Shown here: piece by piece, positions 25,676 to 34,015 of the stretch
Layout: each line of letters opens with the position of its first letter
Position numbering within the stretch: position 1 is the first letter of the stretch
NCBI RefSeq assembly: GCF_007559425.1
Contig: NZ_VMHE01000012.1
Location: 1 to 64,000, forward strand
Origin: Allobacillus salarius
GTDB taxonomy: Bacteria; Bacillota; Bacilli; Bacillales; Alkalibacillaceae
Length of the DNA: 64,000 nucleotides
Direction: 5' to 3'
Translations under genes and position numbers: made by a program
Notes under the pieces: generated by a model
What the model was told of the DNA's origin: nothing
The model's database searches: none
What the model saw: only the letters and a program-made list of their open reading frames with translations

Positions 25676-26761
25676 ATGCAAAAACCATCAATTTATGGTT
25701 TGACATATAATGATCTGCAAGATTGGTTAGTTGAAAACGGAGAAAAACGCTTTCGTGCATCCCAAGTGTGGGATTGGTTGTATAAAAAACGAATTAAGCG
25801 TTTTGAAGATATGAAAAATGTGAATAAAGAATGCATTGAACTGCTTGAAGAAAACTTTGAAGTGCAAGCATTGGAACAAGTCATCAAGCAGGAGTCTAAG
25901 GATGGCACAATCAAATTCCTATTCGAACTCCCGGATGGTAATCATATCGAAACGGTTTTAATGCGTTTCAGCTATGGACTGTCTGTATGTGTCACGACAC
26001 AAGTCGGATGTAATATTGGATGTTCCTTCTGTGCGAGTGGATTGCTTCGCAAAAACCGTGATCTAACGAGCGGTGAAATCGTTGAGCAAATTATGAATGT
26101 GCAACACCATCTCGATCAACAACAAAAAGATGAGCGCGTCAGCCATATTGTTGTCATGGGAATCGGTGAGCCATTTGATAACTATGACAACACGATGAAA
26201 TTCCTGAATATCGTGAACGATCAAAAAGGTTTATCAATTGGAGCGCGTCACATTACTGTTTCAACGAGTGGTTTGGCTGATAAGATCTATCGATTCGCTG
26301 ATGAACAATCGCAAGTGAACTTGGCATTGTCCATTCACGCGCCAAACAATGAACTTCGCACACGGATCATGAAGATTAATAAAGCGTATCCGCTAGAAAA
26401 GTTGATGCCAGCCATCGATTACTATTTAGAAAAAACGAATCGACGCATCACGTTTGAATATATTTTGCTGCATGATGTGAACGATCATCCTGAAGAAGCA
26501 AGACAACTGGTTAAATTGCTGAAGGATAAAAAGCATTTGTCGTATGTTAACTTAATTCCATACAATCCAGTCGAAGAGCACAACCAGTATGAACGAAGCC
26601 GCAAAGAAAACATTCTTAAGTTTTATGAAATCTTACTTGAAAATGGCATTCAATGTGGTGTGCGGGTTGAACAAGGAACAGACATCGACGCTGCATGTGG
26701 ACAATTACGAAGCAAGCAAATTAAAAAAGAAAAGGCACGGAAGAAAAAAGAAACCGTGTAA
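25676..26761 (+). CDS. rlmN: 23S rRNA (adenine2503-C2)-methyltransferase RlmN
   Basis: A radical-SAM methyltransferase (361 residues) that modifies A2503 of 23S rRNA and A37 of some tRNAs. The [4Fe-4S] cluster motif is C112-x3-C116-x2-C119 ([11 protein letters not shown]). The C-terminal methyl-carrying cysteine lies in [16 protein letters not shown] precedes the ATG at 25676; the open frame upstream to 25637 lacks an RBS. A lysine-rich C-terminal tail is present. Monocistronic. Confidence 0.95.
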   Translation: MQKPSIYGLTYNDLQDWLVENGEKRFRASQVWDWLYKKRIKRFEDMKNVNKECIELLEENFEVQALEQVIKQESKDGTIKFLFELPDGNHIETVLMRFSYGLSVCVTTQVGCNIGCSFCASGLLRKNRDLTSGEIVEQIMNVQHHLDQQQKDERVSHIVVMGIGEPFDNYDNTMKFLNIVNDQKGLSIGARHITVSTSGLADKIYRFADEQSQVNLALSIHAPNNELRTRIMKINKAYPLEKLMPAIDYYLEKTNRRITFEYILLHDVNDHPEEARQLVKLLKDKKHLSYVNLIPYNPVEEHNQYERSRKENILKFYEILLENGIQCGVRVEQGTDIDAACGQLRSKQIKKEKARKKKETV

Positions 26762-26767
26762 ACAAAG

Positions 26768-26798
26768 AAAACAGCCGAATGCTCGGCTGTTTTTTTAT
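26768..26798 (+). terminator. Terminator of rlmN
   Basis: ACAGCCGA (26771-26778), loop ATGC, TCGGCTGT (26783-26790), then seven T residues. Confidence 0.9.
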
Positions 26799-26849
26799 AT
26801 TTACTAGTCGTTGATGCAAAATACGGCTTGAACTTGAAATTGTCTATTT

Positions 26850-27060
26850 CTCGACACACGAATGGGTTAAGAAGAGGTGGGAAATGTCATCGAGAGCACG
26901 TCTCGACACGCAAATGAGTTAAGCAGAGGTGGGAAATGTCATCGAGAGCGCGTCTCGATACGCAAATGAGTTGAAAATAGAAAGGAAATGTTATTGAGAG
27001 TGCACTTCAACACCTATATTAGATAGAAAACGAATGAATTTGTCATCGAGAAGGCGTCTC
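26850..27060. repeat. 52-bp tandem repeat array, four units
   Basis: Four units of exactly 52 bp run from about 26850, beginning TCTCGACAC and ending ATCGAGAGCGCG. The first three are 80-90% alike by eye; the fourth is degenerate. Each unit junction forms an inverted repeat TCGAGA-N5-TCTCGA. The period and the unit ends match the 52-bp arrays at 1-104 and 54880-55301, although the interiors differ. It fills most of the 377-base gap between rlmN and sspH. Confidence 0.8.
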
Positions 27061-27074
27061 ACCAAAAGAACAAT

Positions 27075-27108
27075 AAAAATCTGGGCCCATTTAGGCCCAG
27101 ATTTTTTT
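27075..27108. terminator. Bidirectional terminator between rlmN region and sspH
   Basis: AAAAATCTGGGCC pairs with GGCCCAGATTTTT around a 6-base loop. Poly-A before and poly-T after make it usable from both strands. It serves sspH on the minus strand. Confidence 0.85.
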
Positions 27109-27138
27109 ATATGAACTCAAGGGGGAGAGATCATAACA

Positions 27139-27324
27139 TTATGATTTTTTTTCTTCTAAGTCTTGTACTTTTACCTCGACATCTTTATCAACATCTTCTA
27201 AATAGTTGATGACGGCTGTTTGGTTTTCTTCATCGACGTGTTTGATATAGACACGTTCTCCGTTATATTCCACATGCTTCATATCCGGTAGATCGGAAAT
27301 TTCTTGTGCGCGAATTACATTCAT
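27139..27324 (-). CDS. sspH: H-type small acid-soluble spore protein
   Basis: A 61-residue protein starting NVIRAQEISDLPD and containing VYIKHVDEENQTAVI, the conserved core of SspH-family minor SASPs (IQHVDE-x-N-x-TA). These coat DNA in the forespore and are normally transcribed by sigma-G. AGGAGG lies 7 bases ahead of the ATG. It marks the host as an endospore former. No confident sigma-G promoter could be read upstream. Confidence 0.88.
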   Translation of the reverse strand: MNVIRAQEISDLPDMKHVEYNGERVYIKHVDEENQTAVINYLEDVDKDVEVKVQDLEEKKS

Positions 27325-27510
27325 GCATTAGCCTCCTATAAAAGGTGTTAATCGCTATATTTATAAATTACCCATTATTAACTTTTTTAAACGGCAATAT
27401 AGATAATTTTACAATGCATTACTTTTAAACATTAAAGCAAAAGTGAGTTCGGAGTATATGGCAGAATGTTGACGAAAATGGAACAAATGATACGTATGTG
27501 AGCAATAAGG

Positions 27511-27538
27511 TTGTAATAATGCCCAAATTTGGTATGAT
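27511..27538 (+). promoter_or_regulatory. Putative promoter of the 58-residue membrane protein
   Basis: TTGTAA at 27511-27516 and TATGAT at 27533-27538, spacer 16, about 50 bases before the start codon. Confidence 0.4.
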
Positions 27539-27585
27539 ATAAATAGAAACAAAAATATATAAAGTTTAAGGGAGAAAGGGGTTTG

Positions 27586-27762
27586 ATGATAATGACGACA
27601 TCATTAATCATTGTATCGCTCTCAGTATTTTCCACATTATTCGTGTTGTACGCGGTGGACAGCTTGGTGACACAAGTGAGAAATCGCAGAAATGATACCG
27701 ATGCAACACTTCCAATAGATCAAGCACCTCAAAATCTAGATATGAAATTAGGGCATCGATAA
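27586..27762 (+). CDS. Small membrane protein, 58 residues
   Basis: A short ORF supported by AGAAAGGGG upstream of ATG ATA ATG and by its own terminator. One N-terminal TM helix (LIIVSLSVFSTLFVLYAV) is followed by a basic turn VRNRRND and a polar tail ending LGHR. No family is recognised. It is a single-gene unit between sspH and the SRPBCC gene. Confidence 0.65.
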   Translation: MIMTTSLIIVSLSVFSTLFVLYAVDSLVTQVRNRRNDTDATLPIDQAPQNLDMKLGHR

Positions 27763-27771
27763 ATATAAAGA

Positions 27772-27807
27772 AAAACTGAGCTGATTGTATTCAGCTCAGT
27801 TTTTTTA
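27772..27807 (+). terminator. Terminator of the 58-residue membrane protein gene
   Basis: AAACTGAGCTGA (27773-27784) pairs with TCAGCTCAGTTT (27791-27802), then T residues. Confidence 0.9.
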
Positions 27808-27879
27808 TGATTACTACCAGTGAACATAGATACTGTTAAAATGTCTCGACAGGCTATAGATAATAATTATGCCCGCTCT

Positions 27880-28329
27880 TTAGTTCTTTTTAACTTTTAC
27901 AATTTCATTAGCGACAGCATCTGTCAGATCCACTGCAGTTGCTGGAACAAAGTTTCTCAAAACACGGTTGATCATCGGCCCTCTGACACCGCCGGCTGTT
28001 ATATTTAACATCCCGGTCACTTGTGTAGACGCATCACTTGTTTTTGTCGCTTCGAAATAACCATGTCCCTTAAAGTTATCTGATATCCCTGTTAAGTTGA
28101 AAGTAACGAGGGTTGGCTCTCTCCACTCAGTGATATCAACCTTCAATTTTACTGTCTTTTTCATGAAACCAAGATCACCTTTAAATTCCCATGTAGACTC
28201 GGTATCGCTAATGATTTCGTGATGAATGTAACCAGGTACAAGTGGTGCCCAATTATTTATAGAACTGACAAAATCCCAAACCTCTTCGATGGAAACATTT
28301 ATGTCAACATTATGTTTTCCTTGCGGCAT
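27880..28329 (-). CDS. SRPBCC / CoxG-like protein
   Basis: A 149-residue START-like (SRPBCC) hydrophobic-ligand-binding protein similar to carbon monoxide dehydrogenase subunit G family members. N-terminal strand MPQGKHNVDINVSIEEVWDF, central WEFKGDLGFMKK and the long C-terminal helix VDLTDAVANEIVK fit the fold. No CO dehydrogenase genes are near, so a CODH role is not supported. It is monocistronic, with a good RBS (AGGAGCGAT) before the ATG. Confidence 0.8.
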   Translation of the reverse strand: MPQGKHNVDINVSIEEVWDFVSSINNWAPLVPGYIHHEIISDTESTWEFKGDLGFMKKTVKLKVDITEWREPTLVTFNLTGISDNFKGHGYFEATKTSDASTQVTGMLNITAGGVRGPMINRVLRNFVPATAVDLTDAVANEIVKVKKN

Positions 28330-28460
28330 TTATAATCGCTCCTTTACGCTAAAGTGATTATATTGGTTTTCCCACCAAGTTATTCCACGTTATATCTAGA
28401 TTAATCGTAGCACCTACAAAAGGCTAAAGAAAGAAATTTGAAGCTCTCGTTTATCGAAAA

Positions 28461-28495
28461 ATAAAAACGAGCAGCTCATTTTCAGCTGCTCGAAA
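28461..28495 (-). terminator. Terminator of the ABC exporter operon
   Basis: CGAGCAGCT (28468-28476) and AGCTGCTCG (28484-28492) form a perfect 9-bp stem. The T run on the minus strand corresponds to A residues at 28463-28467. Confidence 0.9.
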
Positions 28496-28513
28496 AATGA
28501 ATGAATTATTAAG

Positions 28514-29767
28514 TTATGAACGTAGCCATTTCCAAATTTCAGGTAAGGTTGCGTTTTTACCGTAAATTAAGATACCAATTCTAAAGATCTTACCAGCTAA
28601 CTTCATCAGTAACCAAATTGATACGATTAAGATGGCAAGGCTGATAAAGATTTGCACCCATGGCCATTCGTCCAAGATGGATAATCGAAGGATCATGATT
28701 CCTGGTGATGTAAAGGGTACATAAGATAAAACTTGAGATAATGTACTCTCTGGATTTGAAATGACTGGTCCCAAGAAAATGAATGGCAGCCAAGGAATCA
28801 TGAAAACAAATCCTTGGAAGTTGCTTCCACTGGATGAGTCTTCTAATGTTGCGCCCAAACCTACAAATATCGATGCAAACATCAAGTAACCTAATACAGC
28901 GATAAGTAGGAATAACAATGTTTCAGGAACAAGTAAGTACTTGATAATCGGATAATCGACTAAAGCGAGCGCAACTGGCAGCGCCATGCCGATCCAAACC
29001 GTCACTTGTAAAATTCCTAAAACGAAATAACCGATAATTTTACCTTGCATCAACTCGCCAGCTGTTACCGAAGATAAAATAATTTCCGCAACTTTCTCTT
29101 TCTTTTCCTCTGAAGCGCTTTGGAAAACCATCATACCGGTAATGGCGATGGAGAAGAGGACAAGTCCAGCAAAGACACCTGGAATAAATTTTTCTAAAAA
29201 GGCTTCCACCCCTTGTGCTTGTTCATCCTCAACGTCATTCTCCGCTTCCATTTTTACCTCATTTTGATTGAAAGATATGGGAGTCATGGCTGATTGGATC
29301 TCTGATTCGTCTAGACCTGTTCGTTCAAGCTGAACATAACGAAGAGGTTGCTCAAATAGCTGCACTTCATATTGAAAGCTGTCTGGAACTTCTTCAGATG
29401 TATAATAATCCACTGTTCCACTCTCTAAAGCAGACTCACCAAGGTGTATATAAACAGCCCGTGTTTCTTCTTCAAGAGTAGTAGTCATTTCATCGGATGA
29501 TTGATCAGTTAATTCGACATCCCAATGAAGGTCATCGCTTTTACTGACCATCGGTTCCAATTGGTCCCATATGCCAACCTCGTCATTCAAATAGACGGTT
29601 GTCTGTGCCGGTTGACTATCTTGATCTTCGCCTGAGTCACTGAGCAATGTTGGCACGGTTGCGAAAATCGCAAAAATGATTGGTGTTAAAAATAATGATA
29701 TTAAAAAAGATTTACTTTTAAGGTTTCTTTTGATTTCCCACTTGGCGACTTTCCAACTATTTCGCAT
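28514..29767 (-). CDS. ABC exporter permease, NatB/YhaP type
   Basis: A 417-residue ABC-2-type permease. One TM helix near residues 22-45 is followed by a large extracellular domain (about 50-180, acidic) and six C-terminal helices (about 190-410) including AITGMMVFQSASEEKKEKVAEIILSS cut by the typical cytoplasmic loop. It resembles B. subtilis YhaP and NatB. The ATG at 29767 lies inside the ATPase gene end (11-base overlap). It is probably an exporter of sodium, a peptide or a lipid; the substrate cannot be told. Confidence 0.82.
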   Translation of the reverse strand: MRNSWKVAKWEIKRNLKSKSFLISLFLTPIIFAIFATVPTLLSDSGEDQDSQPAQTTVYLNDEVGIWDQLEPMVSKSDDLHWDVELTDQSSDEMTTTLEEETRAVYIHLGESALESGTVDYYTSEEVPDSFQYEVQLFEQPLRYVQLERTGLDESEIQSAMTPISFNQNEVKMEAENDVEDEQAQGVEAFLEKFIPGVFAGLVLFSIAITGMMVFQSASEEKKEKVAEIILSSVTAGELMQGKIIGYFVLGILQVTVWIGMALPVALALVDYPIIKYLLVPETLLFLLIAVLGYLMFASIFVGLGATLEDSSSGSNFQGFVFMIPWLPFIFLGPVISNPESTLSQVLSYVPFTSPGIMILRLSILDEWPWVQIFISLAILIVSIWLLMKLAGKIFRIGILIYGKNATLPEIWKWLRS

Positions 29768-30692
29768 CAACGACACCTGCTTCCTGTGCTAAACTTCGAT
29801 CTGTCGCGATGTCAACAAATATCTCATGAAGCGAAATACGGTCGACAGATAACTCTTGAATATCTAAATTGCTCGGTAATTGTTTAATCCAATCGCTAAC
29901 TACAACATCAGAAGATAAGTATAAGATGGAAATATCATCTTTCTGTTCAACTCGCTCAACTTGATCGATTTTTTCTAGCATAGAGCGATCATTATCTCCA
30001 TGAATTGTACATTTGAAGTTGGCATACTGTTCCTTCACTTCGTCCATAGAACCGTAAACGACCTTTTGACCGCGGTGAATTAAAAACAGACGATCGCACA
30101 TTTCTTCTACTAAGTTCATTTGATGAGAACTTAGTAAAATGGCGGTTCCTTTTTTGGCAAGGTCTTTAATTTCTTGCTTAAATACTTCTTGGCTAACAGG
30201 ATCCAACCCGGAGAACGGTTCATCTAAAATTAATAGCTCCGGTTCATGAATAACAGATCCAATGAACTGAACTTTTTGTCCCATCCCTTTGGAAAGTTCA
30301 TCGACAGAAACATTCTCTTTCCCTTCAAGATCAAATTTTTTCAAATACTCAAGTGCACGTTCTTTGGCCCGGTCCAGCGGATAGTCCTTCAACTCCGCAA
30401 AATAAAGAAGGATATCCATGACTTTCACCTTCTTGTAAAGACCACGTTCTTCGGGTAAATAGCCGATTTTATGCCTCGGCACCCCATCTTGATCATGATT
30501 ATGGAAGGTAACGCTTCCTTCATCAGGCAATAGAATTCCCATAATACTACGAATTGTGGTGGATTTCCCGGCTCCGTTTGGTCCAAGAACCGCCATGATT
30601 TCGCCTTTATGTACGTCAAAGTCGATATTCTTCACGACACGAGTGTTCTTAAACGACTTGCCAAGCCCTTTTACACTTAATACTTCATTCAT
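29757..30692 (-). CDS. ABC transporter ATPase, NatA/YhaQ type
   Basis: A 311-residue ATP-binding subunit. Walker A GPNGAGKST, Q-loop region GYLPEERGLYKKV, signature LSKGMGQKVQ, Walker B LLILDEPFSGLD, and switch His in LLSSHQM. The extra C-terminal domain (about 215-311) is typical of NatA/YhaQ-type exporters. An upstream in-frame start at 30716 lacks proper spacing; GGGAGGG supports the ATG at 30692. It is translationally coupled to the permease. Confidence 0.9.
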   Translation of the reverse strand: MNEVLSVKGLGKSFKNTRVVKNIDFDVHKGEIMAVLGPNGAGKSTTIRSIMGILLPDEGSVTFHNHDQDGVPRHKIGYLPEERGLYKKVKVMDILLYFAELKDYPLDRAKERALEYLKKFDLEGKENVSVDELSKGMGQKVQFIGSVIHEPELLILDEPFSGLDPVSQEVFKQEIKDLAKKGTAILLSSHQMNLVEEMCDRLFLIHRGQKVVYGSMDEVKEQYANFKCTIHGDNDRSMLEKIDQVERVEQKDDISILYLSSDVVVSDWIKQLPSNLDIQELSVDRISLHEIFVDIATDRSLAQEAGVVDAK

Positions 30693-30862
30693 ATGCTTTC
30701 CCTCCCTCAATAACATTTCTAATTCACTTCATGTAATGAATGATATGTCTATATATATATATTGTATCAAAGATAATAAATATTTAGGGAATTTCCAACG
30801 AATAAATTAATGTTATTATAAGAGTAATTTAATCAAATCCTACTGAATTCGTTTTTTCATAT

Positions 30863-30895
30863 GAAAAAACCTCCTCTGAACGTTCAGAGGAGGCC
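30863..30895 (-). terminator. Terminator of the nadE/isochorismatase operon
   Basis: A perfect 24-base palindrome (CCTCCTCTGAACGTTCAGAGGAGG, one arm per 12 bases) at 30870-30893; the minus-strand T run corresponds to A at 30864-30869. Confidence 0.9.
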
Positions 30896-30900
30896 TTAGA

Positions 30901-31467
30901 TTATTGTTTTGTTTGCTGAAAGGCATTTTCAATATTCGTTTCCGAAGTCGGTTGTATATTCGCGAACATTGATCGTTTCATCAACCGGAGAGCGTTATCG
31001 TTGTTTTTTTCGGTTTCTGAAGCTGTACAATCACTTGGTACCCATAAATTATATTCGCGCATGTAAGCATCATCTGCTGTAAACAGTACGCAAATATCTC
31101 CAGCAATCCCTGTCAAAATTAAGTTCTTAACGCCTAAATGGCTGAGCAAAATATCGAGTTGGGTACTATAAAAGCCGCTGTGTTTCGGTTTGATGATGAA
31201 AAAGTCATCTTTATCGGGAAGAACTTGCTCAACGACTTCTCGTCCACGTTCATTTCTGCATACTTCAATGACATTTTCAACGCTTTCTTGCCATAAACCA
31301 AAATTATCATTTACATAAATGACAGGTAAACCTGACTCTTTAGCCTGCCTTTTTAAATTGATGATGGAATCTACAATCGGTTTCGTGTTTTCAAGTAGAT
31401 CCTCACCACCTTCAAAATCCATTTTATTGATCATATCAATTAAAATCAATGCTGTGTTGTCTTTCAT
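30901..31467 (-). CDS. Isochorismatase-like cysteine hydrolase
   Basis: A 188-residue cysteine hydrolase. The triad is visible: D11 in LILIDMIN, K93 in IIKPKHSGF and C126 in GIAGDICVLFTA, preceded by the cis-peptide-type Gly-Ile-Ala. It is downstream of nadE in the same operon (18-base gap), which suggests a nicotinamidase role. However, the D-x-H-xn-H zinc motif of nicotinamidases is missing; the equivalent region reads NDNFGLWQES. An isochorismatase or other amidase activity is therefore as likely. Confidence 0.82.
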   Translation of the reverse strand: MKDNTALILIDMINKMDFEGGEDLLENTKPIVDSIINLKRQAKESGLPVIYVNDNFGLWQESVENVIEVCRNERGREVVEQVLPDKDDFFIIKPKHSGFYSTQLDILLSHLGVKNLILTGIAGDICVLFTADDAYMREYNLWVPSDCTASETEKNNDNALRLMKRSMFANIQPTSETNIENAFQQTKQ

Positions 31468-31485
31468 AGGAACTCTCCTTCAAGC

Positions 31486-32232
31486 TTACGCGTCTAGTTT
31501 AGGTGGCCCAGGTGGCAGATAGCGTTTATGCTCTGAAGATTTGTGTAGCCTCATAAGTGTTTTTTCATCTTCGGGTGGAATTTCCTCACCACGAAGATAT
31601 TTATCAATGGCAGCATAGGAAATGCCCATTTCCTTTTCATCCGTCTGTCCTTCCCATAAATCTGCGCTTGGAGCTTTATCTAGGATACGATCAGGTACAC
31701 CCAAGTATTTTGCCATTTCTTTCACTTGTTCTTTTCTGTAATTAACGAGTGGATTGACATCGACACCTTCGTCACCATATTTCGTGAAATAACCGGTAAA
31801 GAGCTCAGAAGAGTTTCCGGTACCGATGACTAGATATTGATTATTTTGAGCAATGGCATATAAAGTTGACATACGTAATCTCGCTTGGAAATTTGCGCCG
31901 ACCAATTGAGCGGAATCTTTATTCCACTGGTCACCAAGTGCTTTTTCAATTTGACCGAAACCTTCTTTAAAAGTATCCGTCAGTTCAATACCAATATGAT
32001 TAATTTGTGATTCCCTCGCGACGAGTAGTGCGTCTTTTTCTGCCTCAACAGAATTGTGAATCGGTAATAACACACCTAGAGCGTTGTCGCCGAAAGCACG
32101 TTTCATGAGGTAAGCGACAACAGTGGAGTCCAGTCCTCCACTTAGGCCAACGACACCACCTTTTGCACCAGCTTGGTCTTTATATTCTTGTAACCAATGA
32201 ACAATATGCTGCACATGTTTTTCTGTATCCAT
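31486..32232 (-). CDS. nadE: NH3-dependent NAD+ synthetase
   Basis: The final step of NAD synthesis, amidating nicotinate adenine dinucleotide using ATP and ammonia. It has 248 residues with no glutaminase domain. The PP-loop SGGLDST lies at about residues 30-36, and GTGNSSELFTGYFTKYGD and the C-terminal KAPSADLWEGQTDEKEMG are family hallmarks. AGAGGTGAT precedes the ATG. It is co-transcribed with the isochorismatase-like gene. Confidence 0.93.
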   Translation of the reverse strand: MDTEKHVQHIVHWLQEYKDQAGAKGGVVGLSGGLDSTVVAYLMKRAFGDNALGVLLPIHNSVEAEKDALLVARESQINHIGIELTDTFKEGFGQIEKALGDQWNKDSAQLVGANFQARLRMSTLYAIAQNNQYLVIGTGNSSELFTGYFTKYGDEGVDVNPLVNYRKEQVKEMAKYLGVPDRILDKAPSADLWEGQTDEKEMGISYAAIDKYLRGEEIPPEDEKTLMRLHKSSEHKRYLPPGPPKLDA

Positions 32233-32492
32233 AAAAAATCACCTCTTGAAAAACATTATATACATAAGCATTCCTTCATTGGAAGTAAACTAAACGCGAG
32301 AGGATCAGGTATTTTCTCATACCTTTCGTTAAAGTCGTTTACGTGAGAAATAGGTGCGTGTCTCATTACAGAATGTTGTTTTTCGAATGAAATGCATGTG
32401 GCCCGATAAGTTCAAATGGTTGATTTTTAAAGGGATTTCTTAAATAATGTTTAGAGAAATGATTGAATGTAAGTGAAGACGGAGGTATAAAT

Positions 32493-33197
32493 ATGAGAGT
32501 TGATATTTATTCAGATATGGTCTGTCCTTTTTGTTATATAGGAAAAGTGCGTTTTGAAACAGCGTTGGAAAAGTTTTCTGGTCAATCGGATGTAAAAGTA
32601 TCTTATCGAAGCTTTCAATTAGATCCGAACAGCCCGAAAGAAACCGATTTGAGCCTTGATGAAGCATTGGCTAAAAAATACCAAATGTCGGTTGATAAAG
32701 CGAGAGAGATGAATGCCTCGATTAGCGAACAAGCAAAAGAAGTAGGTTTGGAGTTCAATTTAGATCGAGCTCGTCCAGCTAATACGGAAAATGCTCATCG
32801 TTTGAGCCATTATGCAAAAGAGCAAGGGAAGATGGAAGCATTCGTTAATCGTACGCTAAAAGCTTACTTTACTGAGGGAAAGAATATTAATGATCAAGAT
32901 GTTTTACTGGAGCTCGCAGGAGATGTGGATCTTGATAAAGAAGAATCGTTACAAGTTTTGGAAAGCAATCGGTTTAAAGATACAGTGATTGCAGAACAAC
33001 AGACCGCCTCACAAATCGGGGCACAAGGAGTTCCGTTTTTCGTATTTAACGACAAGTATGGTGTGTCTGGAGCACAACCAAGTGAGACATTCTTGGAAGT
33101 ATTACAAAAGGTACATGAGGAAGAAAACCAAGAATCAAAAATTCAAGTACTCGGTTCCAAAACCGAATTTTGTGATGACGACTCTTGTAATATGTAG
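32493..33197 (+). CDS. FrnE-type DsbA family oxidoreductase
   Basis: A 234-residue thioredoxin-fold protein with the DsbA helical insertion. It has no signal peptide, so it is cytoplasmic. The active site is C11-P-F-C14 (DMVCPFCYIG). The conserved cis-proline region is GAQGVPFFVF. The C-terminus carries C227-x4-C232 (FCDDDSCNM), matching the second CX4C motif reported for FrnE of Deinococcus, a cytoplasmic disulfide isomerase linked to oxidative stress. GGAGGT sets the ATG at 32493. Monocistronic. Confidence 0.87.
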   Translation: MRVDIYSDMVCPFCYIGKVRFETALEKFSGQSDVKVSYRSFQLDPNSPKETDLSLDEALAKKYQMSVDKAREMNASISEQAKEVGLEFNLDRARPANTENAHRLSHYAKEQGKMEAFVNRTLKAYFTEGKNINDQDVLLELAGDVDLDKEESLQVLESNRFKDTVIAEQQTASQIGAQGVPFFVFNDKYGVSGAQPSETFLEVLQKVHEEENQESKIQVLGSKTEFCDDDSCNM

Positions 33198-33201
33198 AAT
33201 G

Positions 33202-33234
33202 AACCGCATGGCTATCATAGCTATGCGGTTTTTG
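33202..33234 (+). terminator. Terminator of the frnE-like gene
   Basis: AACCGCATGGCTAT pairs with ATAGCTATGCGGTT (one G-U) followed by TTTT. Confidence 0.85.
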
Positions 33235-33241
33235 CTTGTAA

Positions 33242-33820
33242 TTAATAGAAAAATGGAGTGAACAATCGGAAAATATTAATGAATGGATATCGACGACGAC
33301 GGAATCGGCGGAATCTTCTTGGATAATAGCCTCCATATCCACCGTGTCCGTAACCAGGTCCATAACCACCGTAACCGCCATGACCGTAACCAGGTCCATA
33401 GCCTCCATATCCACCGTGTCCATAATTCTGTCGAGTAGCATCAAACGGCTCTTCGGCTGAACCTCTCATTTCATCACCACAAGGAATAATTAGCGTGACA
33501 CCATCTTCATCATATTCATCTAAAATACCTTCGACCATTGAACCATCTTTTAATTGTGCGTGCATGAAATGGAGTTTGTGCTTGTTGCAGTGGTCATACA
33601 TATATTTCTTATGTTGTTTTTCATCCATTTGTTTCGGCATACTACCATGTTGCGCAGGCATCATTTGTTGATTGCAATCCATTCCAGGGCCCATATATTG
33701 CTGTCCTTGAACCATACTTGGATTACCTTGATGTCCATACATCATCCCTTGATTATTATAATTTCCATACATCCCTTCTGGCTGTTTCTTTGGCTGATAA
33801 GCATCTTTATGACTCATCAT
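33242..33820 (-). CDS. Possible spore coat protein with GYG repeats and Sm-like core
   Basis: A 192-residue protein not matched to a named family. It has three sections. Residues 1-70 are rich in Gln, Met, Gly and Asn. Residues about 68-115 (HCNKHKLHFMHAQLKDGSMVEGILDEYDEDGVTL, quoted in parts) look like a small beta barrel of Sm/Hfq type. A C-terminal region has three direct repeats of GYGGYGPGYGHG and then an Arg-rich RRFRRFRRRRYP. Tyr/Gly repeats and basic tails are common in outer coat proteins. An RBS AGGAGGG precedes the start. Coat location is inference. Confidence 0.6.
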   Translation of the reverse strand: MMSHKDAYQPKKQPEGMYGNYNNQGMMYGHQGNPSMVQGQQYMGPGMDCNQQMMPAQHGSMPKQMDEKQHKKYMYDHCNKHKLHFMHAQLKDGSMVEGILDEYDEDGVTLIIPCGDEMRGSAEEPFDATRQNYGHGGYGGYGPGYGHGGYGGYGPGYGHGGYGGYYPRRFRRFRRRRYPFINIFRLFTPFFY

Positions 33821-34015
33821 AAATCCCTCCTTTAGTCTTCACCCATAAGGTATTCATTCAATAGGCAAATGTGCTTGTTAGTTTTTTAGTCTGATTATAA
33901 AAAAGTGGGTAGGCTGTAGCATTATTCAATGAAAAGTCATTTTAAAGGGTTTTTGCAGTTTTTGTTGAATATAGTCATTAGGGTGTGAAAATCATTTAAA
34001 AAAAGGAGCGATAAA

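Noticed and set aside
27880..28329. Carbon monoxide dehydrogenase subunit G
   Set aside because: Only the SRPBCC fold is shared; no coxMSL genes are in the window.
30901..31467. Nicotinamidase PncA
   Set aside because: The zinc-binding D-x-H motif is missing, so only the isochorismatase-like superfamily call is supported.
33046..33444. 132-residue Met/Val/Asp-rich minus-strand ORF
   Set aside because: It is an alternate reading of the GYG-repeat gene and the convergent frnE-like gene end, with no RBS.
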